From assembly GCA_001689405.1 (NCBI GenBank), contig LUJO01000016.1, positions 46,635 to 110,634 on the forward strand: DNA of 64,000 bases, in the 5' to 3' direction. Position 1 is the first letter of the stretch, and every line of letters begins with the position of its first letter. A program made the translations under genes and the position numbers. The notes beneath the pieces are model-generated. The model was not told where the DNA came from. It worked only from the letters and a program-made list of their open reading frames with translations, and searched no databases. This document shows positions 27,463 through 35,324 of this stretch, in pieces. Origin of the DNA: Candidatus Homeothermus arabinoxylanisolvens. Its GTDB lineage: Bacteria; Bacteroidota; Bacteroidia; Bacteroidales; Muribaculaceae.

Positions 27463-29013
27463 ATGAAATTATATAAATATATGACTGTAGGTGCGGTGGC
27501 ACTCTCCATGTTGGGATTTACATCCTGTGTGGATGATCTAAACCTTACTCCTACCGACCCCAATACAAAGACCGAACTTACCACCGCCGATGAGTGGAAC
27601 GGTTATTTCGGCAGCCTGTATGGCAGCTTTCTGTATGTAGGCAATCTGTCTACATCCGACGGTGGTGCAGGTACATTCATCCGCTGCCACTGGAATCTTC
27701 AGGAGATAACCGCCGACGAAGCCATTATTTCCAACAAGTGGAACGACCCCGGCTATGTGGCTCTTAACTTCAACACATGGCTTAACGACAACGAGTGGGT
27801 GTATGCGGCCTTCTCGCGCGAGTTCTACACCGCGCGCCAGTGCACCGAGTTTCTTGACAAGGCCGATGAAGCCAAAGGCGTGCTTCCCGAGGAAGAGGTC
27901 GAGGCCATGAAAGCCGAGGCCCGGGTGCTGCGCGCCTATGCCTACTACTGCATGATTGACCTTTTCGGACGCGGCCCGTGGGTGCCCGGTACCGCCACAG
28001 GCGCGACACCTCCTACCTACGACCGCAAGCAGTTGTTTGACGCTACTGTCGAGGATTTGACCAATGTCATCAACGAAGGCCATGTACGCCCCGCCGCCAC
28101 ACAGACCTACGGCCGCGTGTCGCGTGAAGCCGCCTACATGCTTCTTGCCAAGCTGTATCTTAACGCCGGCGTCTATACCGGCACTCCCATGTGGAGCGAG
28201 TGTGCCGCCGCATGCAACAAGATACTTGAGACTATCAACAGTCTTGCTCCTACTTATAAATATCTCTTCTGTGCGTCCAATGACCGTTATGTAGGTAACG
28301 GAGAGATCCTCTGGGCCGTTCCGCAACAGATCGGTGAGATGGAGACTTGGGGCGGTACTACCGGCCTCACCGCAGGCGCCTACATCGAGACTGTGCCTAA
28401 GGAGGTGCTCATGAGCCTCGGCGCCGTTGTGGACGGCCAGACCGTGTGGTCGGGCTACCGCATGCGTCCCGAACTTTCACTGGCATTTGACCCCGTCGAC
28501 AAGCGTCGTCTTATCTATGAAGGGCAGTTTAATGTCGGTGTCGAAAATCTTGATGATTATGACGTGACCTCCGACGGCTACATGTGTATCAAGTACACTT
28601 ACACTACCGAGGAAGACTATCTCAATACCGCCGGCGTGAAGCAGGGCACACAGATATGCAATGCCGATTTCCCGGTGTTCCGTCTCGCCGATACCTACCT
28701 GATGCTGGCTGAGTGTCAGCTCAACGGTGTGGAGTGTGGCGGCAAGCAGTACTTCGACAAGGTGCGTGACCGTGCCGGTCTGCCGCCGGTAGCCCTTACC
28801 GCCGACAATCTGCTCAAGGAGCGCCAGCGTGAGCTTTACTGGGAAGGACACCGCCGCAGCGACCTTATCCGCTTCGGTAAATACACCGGCTCTGTCTACA
28901 ACTGGTCATGGAAGGGTGGCGTTTACGAAGGCGCTTCGATTGATCCTTACCGCTCGGTATTTGCCATACCTTACCAGTATGTGGCAACAGTGGGTCAGAA
29001 CCCCAATTATTAA
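27463..29013 (+). CDS. SusD/RagB-family surface lipoprotein
   Basis: A 516-residue SusD homologue with lipoprotein signal and Cys22 (MLGFTSCVDDLN). It shows the N-terminal SusD-like part (NLTPTDPNTKTELTTADEW), the helical TPR scaffold (EAEARVLRAYAYYCMIDLFG, AAYMLLAKLYLNAGVYTG) and the C-terminal signature FPVFRLADTYLMLAECQLNG and LLKERQRELYWEGHRRSDLIR. It caps the SusC barrel and binds the ligand. An Asp pair after the lipid Cys fits a surface-export signal. Confidence 0.93.
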   Translation: MKLYKYMTVGAVALSMLGFTSCVDDLNLTPTDPNTKTELTTADEWNGYFGSLYGSFLYVGNLSTSDGGAGTFIRCHWNLQEITADEAIISNKWNDPGYVALNFNTWLNDNEWVYAAFSREFYTARQCTEFLDKADEAKGVLPEEEVEAMKAEARVLRAYAYYCMIDLFGRGPWVPGTATGATPPTYDRKQLFDATVEDLTNVINEGHVRPAATQTYGRVSREAAYMLLAKLYLNAGVYTGTPMWSECAAACNKILETINSLAPTYKYLFCASNDRYVGNGEILWAVPQQIGEMETWGGTTGLTAGAYIETVPKEVLMSLGAVVDGQTVWSGYRMRPELSLAFDPVDKRRLIYEGQFNVGVENLDDYDVTSDGYMCIKYTYTTEEDYLNTAGVKQGTQICNADFPVFRLADTYLMLAECQLNGVECGGKQYFDKVRDRAGLPPVALTADNLLKERQRELYWEGHRRSDLIRFGKYTGSVYNWSWKGGVYEGASIDPYRSVFAIPYQYVATVGQNPNY

Positions 29014-29045
29014 TTAGGATTGTTAAAGTCTAAAATTTACGAGAA

Positions 29046-30338
29046 ATGATTAAAAAACTATCGATATTTTTCGCTGTCGCTGCGGTAGCTCTCGGCTTTA
29101 CAGGCTGTAAGGACGATGACGATCCTGTATATCAGGAACCGACCGACGCTACGGAATTTAAATTGAACACTCCGGCATTTGCCAATCAGTTCTATCAGCT
29201 CTCGCCCGACGGCCTGATGACTCTTACCGTCGAGACCCAGCCCGACTACGGTTTTGTGGCATCGGTGCTTTATAGTGCTGAAATATCTCTCGACAAGACA
29301 AGCGTGTACCCTGTGACTCCCGATCAGCGTACCAATACTGTCATGAAACTTAAGGAGAACGATATAGCCGTGGGCATGTGCAACCTCGCCGGTATCACCG
29401 ACCGTGACGGCTGGGATGCCAATACCGTGGCACAGGGTGTGCAGAAACTCTATGTACGTGCGGTGGCACAGCTCTCCGGCGTGGAGTCGAGCCGTGTCGT
29501 ATCGAACTGGGTGGAACTTCCGCAGGTGCAGGGCTTCTTTGCCATACCTTCGCCCGGCTTCATCTACTTTATCGGTGCTGCCAGCGGATGGAAGGCTCCT
29601 GCGCCTGAAAATGCCGCTGCTCTCGCCGACTGGCGACTCTGGGAGAGCGAGAATGCCATCGGATCCGGTATCTATTCCGCCGTATTCGACATTCCTGCCG
29701 GTCAGGCACAGTTCCGTTTCTATACCGAGCTTACCAAAGAGGGCTGGGACAACAAGACTGCCAGTCTCGGCGCCCGCGAAGCAAATGATGATAATGAAGA
29801 CATCACTCTCACCGACGGCTCCTATCAGGGCAACTATGTATTAGGTAAAGGCAACTGGCAGATACCTGACTGGACCGAGGACGGTAAGCTTACCATCATT
29901 GTCAATACCGTCGAGAAGACCGTGCAGTTTACCAAAGGTGCCCAGCAGATATACACGCCGCGTTATGTCTACATGGTAGGCAATCAGGCCGGATGGAAAG
30001 AGCCGTCGGCTGCCAACGAGGCTGATTATGAGCCGTGGCGTCTTGCCGACCTCACCGAGTCAGGCATATATACGGCTACTTTTGACTTCCCCGCCGATGG
30101 CTGGGGCAATGACGGGGCCACGCTTTATTGCCGCTTCTATAAGGAGCTGTCAGGCTGTGTCGCCGCACAGTGGGCTTCTACTACCGGTGAAAATTATCCT
30201 GTTACCTCAGGTACCGCCGTGGCTACTGCAGAAGGCGAAGGATGCTTCATGATGGAGAATGCCGCCGGCCATAAAGTGACAATTACTCTTGATACGACCG
30301 TCGAACCCGCAACGATTAAGTTCGAGTACGCCGATTAA
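29046..30338 (+). CDS. SusE/SusF-like surface glycan-binding lipoprotein
   Basis: A 430-residue lipoprotein (lipid Cys21 in GFTGCKDDDDP; the Lys-Asp run fits a Bacteroides surface-export signal). An N-terminal SusE-type Ig-like domain (about 38-160) precedes two tandem carbohydrate-binding-like modules, each opening with a similar phrase: FIYFIGAASGWKAP and YVYMVGNQAGWKEP. The repeat shows internal duplication, as in SusE/SusF. It follows susD by 32 bases and should bind the same glycan at the surface. Confidence 0.82.
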   Translation: MIKKLSIFFAVAAVALGFTGCKDDDDPVYQEPTDATEFKLNTPAFANQFYQLSPDGLMTLTVETQPDYGFVASVLYSAEISLDKTSVYPVTPDQRTNTVMKLKENDIAVGMCNLAGITDRDGWDANTVAQGVQKLYVRAVAQLSGVESSRVVSNWVELPQVQGFFAIPSPGFIYFIGAASGWKAPAPENAAALADWRLWESENAIGSGIYSAVFDIPAGQAQFRFYTELTKEGWDNKTASLGAREANDDNEDITLTDGSYQGNYVLGKGNWQIPDWTEDGKLTIIVNTVEKTVQFTKGAQQIYTPRYVYMVGNQAGWKEPSAANEADYEPWRLADLTESGIYTATFDFPADGWGNDGATLYCRFYKELSGCVAAQWASTTGENYPVTSGTAVATAEGEGCFMMENAAGHKVTITLDTTVEPATIKFEYAD

Positions 30339-30347
30339 TATTCTTTT

Positions 30348-30377
30348 CGCTATGTCGGAGAACGCTCCGGCATAGCG
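30348..30377 (+). repeat. Intercistronic hairpin between the susE-like and susF-like genes
   Basis: CGCTATGTCGGAG pairs along 13 positions with CTCCGGCATAGCG around an AACG loop, with one U-G wobble. The right arm continues CGGATAT. Its sequence and flank resemble the hairpin at 1816-1847 in the xyl operon. No T-tract follows at once, so it is more likely an RNA-processing or stability element than a full terminator. Confidence 0.6.
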
Positions 30378-30416
30378 GATATGATGATTTTAACAAAAAA
30401 ATTGCTTTAAATCAAT

Positions 30417-31925
30417 ATGAAGAAATTAGCATTATATTCATTGACGGCGTTAGGGCTGGTCTTTGCTTCGTGTGACGAAGTGGAGGATGCAACGGGTGTT
30501 GCCGAAGTGAACCCGCAGGAGACACTGTTTGATGCCGCCAATATCACGGTGACCAATTCGACTGTTGCCGATGCCGTCATTGATCTGTCGGCATACATGA
30601 CTGAAATACCCGACCCCGATACTCCCGACACCCCCGGTGCTGATCCGGCGGCTGTCGACCAGACTCCTATCGAGATAGCCGCAGTCGAGGTCAAGGACCT
30701 CCCCGAGGGCTACACTCTGGCATTTGCCATGCAGATGGCTAAGGACGAGACATTTGCCGACCCTGCCGATATACCGGCCGTGTATGCCGACGGCAAGGTG
30801 TTTGTTTTGCCTGCTGACGTCGAGAACGGTTATTGGGAGAAGATTACCCACAGCCCCAAAGAACGTGCCGTAGCAGTACGCTATGCCGCTTATATTGTCA
30901 ATGAGGAGAATCCCAACCTCAACCGTGTGCGCATCGGTGGTCCGGACTTCTTCTACGGTCCGCTGCAGGTGAAGATACTGCCGCTTGACCGTCTTACCAT
31001 TCAGCCCGCCTACTATGTCATAGGCACGATATGCAACTGGGACCCCGCTACAGGCGTGCAGATGGAACACAGCGACGCCGACGTTTACGACGATCCGGTA
31101 TTCGTGCTTAAGAACATCGACATCGACGAGGCTACAATTACTACCAATAACGGCTGGTGGTGGGGCATCAGCTCGGCTCAGGGCGACTGGGCGGTGGTGA
31201 ACAGCGACCGTTACGGTCCTGCCACCAACGGTGACGGCGCTCTTGAAGGCAAACTCATCAAGACTGAAAACGCCGGAGCCATGATGGAGGCCGGACGCTG
31301 GAACCTCTATATCAACATGGAGGAGATGACCTACCGCTTCGAGAAGGTGCCCGCCGTGCTCTATGTGCCTAACAAGATCAACGGCTGGACCGATGCCGGT
31401 ATCGTGTACAGCGATGACTACACCAATTATCAGGGACTGGCCGGTATCAATCCCGGCGACGGCGGCTTCAAATTCAAGACCGAGGCCGGCGTGTGGTACG
31501 GAGCCGGTGCTGAGGCCGGTACTCTTAGCACCGACGGTGGCGCAGGCAATCTCGGCGGTGCCGATATGGGACCCACAGGCCTGTATTACCTGACCGCTAA
31601 TACCGAGGAATTGACCTACACTTACGAGGCCATAAGCAGTGTGGCTCTGATCGGCAATGCCACTGACGCCGAATGGGATCCCGCGGCTGCCGTTGAGATG
31701 ACCCCGAGCGCCGACTTCGAGACATGGACACTGACAACCCATCTCAAAGCGGGCGAGTTCAAGTTCATGACCGAACATGACTGGGGCAAACCCAACTTGG
31801 GAGGCTCTGTCAATGACCTCCGTTTCGGCGCGGGCAACTGCGTGTTTGACGGAGCCGAAGGCGACTATGTCATCACTCTGTCGCTCGGACAGTTCCCCTA
31901 CAGCTGCACCGTACAGCCCAAGTAA
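30417..31925 (+). CDS. SusF/SusE-like surface lipoprotein
   Basis: A 502-residue lipoprotein (Cys19 in LVFASCDEVED, acidic residues after the Cys). An N-terminal SusE-like Ig domain with an acidic Pro/Asp-rich insertion (DPDTPDTPGAD) is followed by three modules introduced by YVIGTICNWDP, LYVPNKINGWTDAG and VALIGNATDAEWDP, the pattern of SusF/SusE starch-binding modules. Trp-rich strands such as NNGWWWGISS could form ligand platforms. It ends the operon just before a strong terminator. Confidence 0.8.
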   Translation: MKKLALYSLTALGLVFASCDEVEDATGVAEVNPQETLFDAANITVTNSTVADAVIDLSAYMTEIPDPDTPDTPGADPAAVDQTPIEIAAVEVKDLPEGYTLAFAMQMAKDETFADPADIPAVYADGKVFVLPADVENGYWEKITHSPKERAVAVRYAAYIVNEENPNLNRVRIGGPDFFYGPLQVKILPLDRLTIQPAYYVIGTICNWDPATGVQMEHSDADVYDDPVFVLKNIDIDEATITTNNGWWWGISSAQGDWAVVNSDRYGPATNGDGALEGKLIKTENAGAMMEAGRWNLYINMEEMTYRFEKVPAVLYVPNKINGWTDAGIVYSDDYTNYQGLAGINPGDGGFKFKTEAGVWYGAGAEAGTLSTDGGAGNLGGADMGPTGLYYLTANTEELTYTYEAISSVALIGNATDAEWDPAAAVEMTPSADFETWTLTTHLKAGEFKFMTEHDWGKPNLGGSVNDLRFGAGNCVFDGAEGDYVITLSLGQFPYSCTVQPK

Positions 31926-31944
31926 CAATCATAACTGACCCTAT

Positions 31945-31986
31945 AAAAGCGGCCGTGAAACCTCTGGATTCACGGCCGCTTTTCTT
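31945..31986 (+). terminator. Rho-independent terminator of the susCDEF-like operon
   Basis: A perfect 15-bp stem: AAAAGCGGCCGTGAA (31945-31959) pairs with TTCACGGCCGCTTTT (31969-31983), loop ACCTCTGGA, followed by CTTATT. It lies 20 bases past the last stop codon. Confidence 0.9.
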
Positions 31987-31994
31987 ATTAGCCC

Positions 31995-32040
31995 AATTAG
32001 TCTAATTAGTCTAATGCCTAACGACCTAATGCCTAACGAC
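31995..32040. repeat. Short tandem repeats at an operon junction
   Basis: AATTAGTCT is repeated at 31995-32003 and 32004-32012, then CTAATGCCTAACGAC occurs twice head to tail at 32011-32025 and 32026-32040. The array abuts the stop codon of the fimbrillin-like gene on the other strand. Confidence 0.7.
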
Positions 32041-32981
32041 TAACTACCCCCCCCGTGCCGGAGAGTCAGTGAGTAAAGGTATTTGCGGCCCGGTAGCCAG
32101 CGGTGGTCGGCAATGCCCTCGCCGAGCCAGTAAAGAGCGGCGGCATAGGATCGGTCGCCGGTAAACAACTGGTCGTAAGGGGTAGTTGCGTCGGGCCATA
32201 TGACGGCTCCGGTAGCGGGGTCGACGACACGGTAAGCCACTTCTATCCTCGCTCCTCCCCAGTTGCCTTCGATGGGTCCCAATTCCGAAGGAATAAAAAA
32301 GTTTACGCCTCCTATGTCGGTGTAGCTGCCGGTGAGAGAAAGGTGTTCGGGCGAGGCCTCGAAAAGTGTATAATCGGCGTCGGCACCCCAAGCCGACCAT
32401 GTGCCGGCGGCGTCGTTGTCGGGCCGGGTAGTCGTTTTAGGCAGATAGTAATGCCCGTTTGTCGGAAAGCCTTTGACCGACACTTTTTTTAATATTATGC
32501 GGCTGTCAGGGTTGCCCGAACGTATTCTGACCGAAACGCAACTGAGTATATGGCGGAAGTTCAGGCGCAGTCTCGTCGAGGTCTGTATGGCGTCAAGACA
32601 GGTCGATACGAGTATGTCGCGCTTGCCGTCGAGTCGCACTATCCTGATTGTGTTTTCCCAGCTTGTATTTATCTCCAGCGGAGTGTCGGCGGGGCTTACC
32701 GCATAGAAGTTGACGGGTGTTTCAGGCCACATGACCGCCGGAGAATAGTGCCAGCTGTTGCTGCCTGTTCTCACGACGGTCACGTGGTCCATTATAGGTG
32801 TATGTCCTGTGTATGCCGAGACGGAAAATTCGCTTATGTTTTCTGTCGTTATTATACCGCGTTCGCTTTCGGCATAGAAAGTTATGTAGGGCGACGGCTC
32901 GTCGGCCTGATCGCTCTTACATGCGGTCGTAGCCAGCACGGCGAGGACCGCGGCAACCGATGCCGTTAAGTGAGCAGTCAT
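32040..32981 (-). CDS. Fimbrillin family lipoprotein (Mfa1-like)
   Basis: A 313-residue lipoprotein (Cys21 in LATTACKSD). The layout matches Bacteroidales fimbrillin family proteins: early YITFYAESERG, a variable loop, SPAVMWPETPVNFYAVSPAD, the FRHILSCVSVRIRSG strand, and a C-terminal RKYLYSLTL. These are pilins or pilus-tip components of type V pili or surface lipoproteins of similar fold. The last codons contain an 8-C tract (32047-32054), so slippage would change the C-terminal tail. It follows another fimbrillin gene by 5 bases. Confidence 0.78.
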   Translation of the reverse strand: MTAHLTASVAAVLAVLATTACKSDQADEPSPYITFYAESERGIITTENISEFSVSAYTGHTPIMDHVTVVRTGSNSWHYSPAVMWPETPVNFYAVSPADTPLEINTSWENTIRIVRLDGKRDILVSTCLDAIQTSTRLRLNFRHILSCVSVRIRSGNPDSRIILKKVSVKGFPTNGHYYLPKTTTRPDNDAAGTWSAWGADADYTLFEASPEHLSLTGSYTDIGGVNFFIPSELGPIEGNWGGARIEVAYRVVDPATGAVIWPDATTPYDQLFTGDRSYAAALYWLGEGIADHRWLPGRKYLYSLTLRHGGGS

Positions 32982-32986
32982 GGCTG

Positions 32987-34048
32987 TCAGAGCATGTCGG
33001 GCGCGTCATCATAGTTCTGATAATCATCGACTGTGATGTCGAAGTCGATTTTGCCTGAGCCGTCCTCGGGCACATCGATTTTCAGCGTGTAGATATAGCG
33101 TCGGCCGGTGTCCCACGATGTGGTGACGGCGGTCTTGAGCGGGAATACTATGTAGGCCGCTCCTGTCGCTGCATCATAGTTCGTGTCGGTCTTGGCCGGC
33201 CATATCTTTGTGTCGGAACTTTCGTCATATATCTCGCAGAGCAGCTTCACACAACTTCCGGTGTAACCGTCGGTTGTCTTGACAGCCTCCTCAAGCGGCT
33301 GTGGTATCGCGAAAATATAGCCGGTGTTGTTGGGCGTGGCTTCGGGTGCGGCGTCTGTCAGAGTTACCGATGCGGGGTCGTCGTATACCGGTATGTTCTC
33401 CATATACTTCAGGTCGCTCCAAGTGCCTCGGGTCTCGTCAGAGGTTATGTTGGCTCCGGTGGTCTCTTTCGGGAAATCAAATGAGCCGATCGATTTTATG
33501 CCGTCGAGCGACAGTCCGTGTATGACTACCTTTATGTCATCGCGCTTGCGCGTGCATTTGAAGTTGACCTGCGAGAGCGCATGGTGGAAGTTGACGACGA
33601 GCTGATTGTTGCGTACATTGGAGCTCTTGCGGCTTTCGTTCATGTTCACGGCGTAGAGCAGGTCGGTTTTGCCGGTATTGATGAAGTCGGGTATGTTGGG
33701 GTTGTCGGGGCTGTTGGGAGTTGCGGTTTTGATGGTCGGGCTTATCGAGAAGAAGTTCAGCGAGCCTTCCACAGGCCAGTATATGACCGGATTGGATGAC
33801 CATTTTTCGCCTATTTTCTCAACTTCGACACCATTCTCGCCCATGTAGTGTTCGCCGTTGGCAAACGCCCACACCTTGAAGTTGTTTATGGTGTTGGTGG
33901 TCGTTACCGCACGTCGTGCCTTCGGCACTGTGGCGGTAAACGTTATGGCCTGATCTGTAACAGGCACATTGCCCTCGTCATGGCTGTCGGAACAAGATAT
34001 GGCTGATGCCGCCATGGCTGCAGCCAGTATTGATACTTCCCATTTCAT
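32987..34048 (-). CDS. Fimbrillin family lipoprotein (Mfa1-like)
   Basis: A 353-residue lipoprotein (Cys19 in SAISCSDSHDEG) with the fimbrillin signature order: ITFTATVPKARRAV, NNFKVWAFANGEHYMG, NPVIYWPVEGSLNFFSISP, VVNFHHALSQVNFKC, and C-terminal TGRRYIYTLKID. The RRAV segment early in the mature chain could be an Arg-gingipain-type processing site as in type V pilins; this is inference. It is the middle gene of three co-directional surface genes. Confidence 0.82.
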   Translation of the reverse strand: MKWEVSILAAAMAASAISCSDSHDEGNVPVTDQAITFTATVPKARRAVTTTNTINNFKVWAFANGEHYMGENGVEVEKIGEKWSSNPVIYWPVEGSLNFFSISPTIKTATPNSPDNPNIPDFINTGKTDLLYAVNMNESRKSSNVRNNQLVVNFHHALSQVNFKCTRKRDDIKVVIHGLSLDGIKSIGSFDFPKETTGANITSDETRGTWSDLKYMENIPVYDDPASVTLTDAAPEATPNNTGYIFAIPQPLEEAVKTTDGYTGSCVKLLCEIYDESSDTKIWPAKTDTNYDAATGAAYIVFPLKTAVTTSWDTGRRYIYTLKIDVPEDGSGKIDFDITVDDYQNYDDAPDML

Positions 34049-34109
34049 AGTTATGCGTTTTTTTTTGTGAAAAATTTTAATTGTATTCTGTCAGTTTATA
34101 ACGTACAAG

Positions 34110-35057
34110 TCAATTGCTAAGTTCGATTTCGACGGTCTCCCAGTTATCGACATCCACGCCTATGCCACCATCGCCTCCGGGCTCGGGCATCTCCGGCTCC
34201 GGAAGGTCTATGCCGCCGGCCGTAATCTTGACCTCAAGCGGGTCAGGCGCTTCGCGCACCTGCCGTGTCACGTCAAAGTCGTAGCAATACTTTTTTCCGT
34301 CGGTGAGCCAGAAAAACAGTTGCAGCCGGCATGTCGACCCCGGGTTGTCCACACAGCCCCAAGTCCGTATGGCTCCGGCGGCCGAGGCCGTACCTGTCTT
34401 TGCCAGCGCTCCGGGCACTGTCACCGCCTCGTCGCCCTTTACGGCTCCGGCAAGATATATCTCGCCGGCCAGTCCGGTAACGGCGGCGCACATGCGGTCT
34501 ACACCCTCAAGACCCTTTATGTCTGTAATCGAATAACTGTATCGGGCCACTACCGCGACGGGGCTGAAAAGCGTCGTCGCGCCATCGACGGCAAGGGTTT
34601 CGGCGGAGTAGAGCCACAGCAGGTCGGGTTGTACGAGTACGCGCTGTCCGGCGTCGGCGCGTGCCTCCGGTTCGGGACCGTACCACGCTTCCGAAAGTCC
34701 GTCAAACAGATTGCCTTCATGCGTTACGGCTTTGCATGAATAGAAGTCGTCGGTGTTGTCGAAGTTCAGGTTCTCGGTGTCGTTGTTGTATGTTATGGCC
34801 CGCGCGGTTCCCTGCGGCACGTCGATGTGGCCTCCTGCGGGACGCAAATCATATCGCCACGGCATGCCCTCGGCCTCAACGTCATAAATGAGTACGGCCA
34901 TGCCTTCGGGTGAGGCGCCGGGAGCTTGGCTCCAGTCATAAATGACCTCGATGTCGCGCATAGGTACGTCAGGTGTACACGTACAGTGTCTGTCGCACGG
35001 CGCGCATGATACCGCAGTGGCGGCGAGCCCCGTCAATATGTAGCTGATCCTTCTCAT
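34110..35057 (-). CDS. DUF5119 surface lipoprotein of a fimbrillin operon
   Basis: A 315-residue lipoprotein (Cys18 in ATAVSCAPCDRHC; unusually Cys-rich just after the lipid Cys). It contains RDIEVIYDWSQAPGASPEGM and VDVPQGTARAITYNNDTENL, matching DUF5119, a family encoded next to fimbrillins in Bacteroidales and thought to anchor or start the pilus. The C-terminus is Pro/Glu/Gly-rich and ends ETVEIELSN. It is the first gene of the three-gene unit. I do not see a clear TAnnTTTG promoter upstream. Confidence 0.72.
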   Translation of the reverse strand: MRRISYILTGLAATAVSCAPCDRHCTCTPDVPMRDIEVIYDWSQAPGASPEGMAVLIYDVEAEGMPWRYDLRPAGGHIDVPQGTARAITYNNDTENLNFDNTDDFYSCKAVTHEGNLFDGLSEAWYGPEPEARADAGQRVLVQPDLLWLYSAETLAVDGATTLFSPVAVVARYSYSITDIKGLEGVDRMCAAVTGLAGEIYLAGAVKGDEAVTVPGALAKTGTASAAGAIRTWGCVDNPGSTCRLQLFFWLTDGKKYCYDFDVTRQVREAPDPLEVKITAGGIDLPEPEMPEPGGDGGIGVDVDNWETVEIELSN

Positions 35058-35190
35058 CGGTTATATAACATATACATGAATACATAGGTTTGTGGCACAG
35101 TGTCGAAAAGGGGGGCAGAGGCTGTGAATGTTCTTAAAACGCCCGAATAATTAAGTTGTAAATGTTAATATAGTTAATAATGCTTAAAAT

Positions 35191-35198
35191 GGGGGGGG
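35191..35198 (+). repeat. 8-G homopolymer upstream of the second susC
   Basis: Eight consecutive G in an otherwise A/T-rich spacer, 30 bases upstream of the -7 box at 35229. A shorter 6-G run lies at 35110-35115. Such tracts are slippage-prone and could tune promoter geometry. Confidence 0.6.
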
Positions 35199-35228
35199 TA
35201 TGTTAATGATGTTTAAAAGAAATAGCGC

Positions 35229-35236
35229 TATCTTTG
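35229..35236 (+). promoter_or_regulatory. -7 box of the second susCD operon
   Basis: TATCTTTG matches TAnnTTTG exactly and would start transcription near 35243, about 80 bases before the susC ATG. No convincing -33 TTTG is seen at normal spacing. Confidence 0.55.
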
Positions 35237-35324
35237 TCCGAGGAAACTGAATTTATGCAATAGATTGAGTACTAATTATGGCAATTTGCCAATTAAATAA
35301 CTTAATTATTCACATTTTCAAAGT

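Noticed and set aside
30450..31928. 492-codon open frame on the minus strand
   Set aside because: It is antisense over the whole susF-like lipoprotein gene, has low-complexity His/Gly/Val composition and no family signature; the plus-strand gene has a lipobox and repeat modules.
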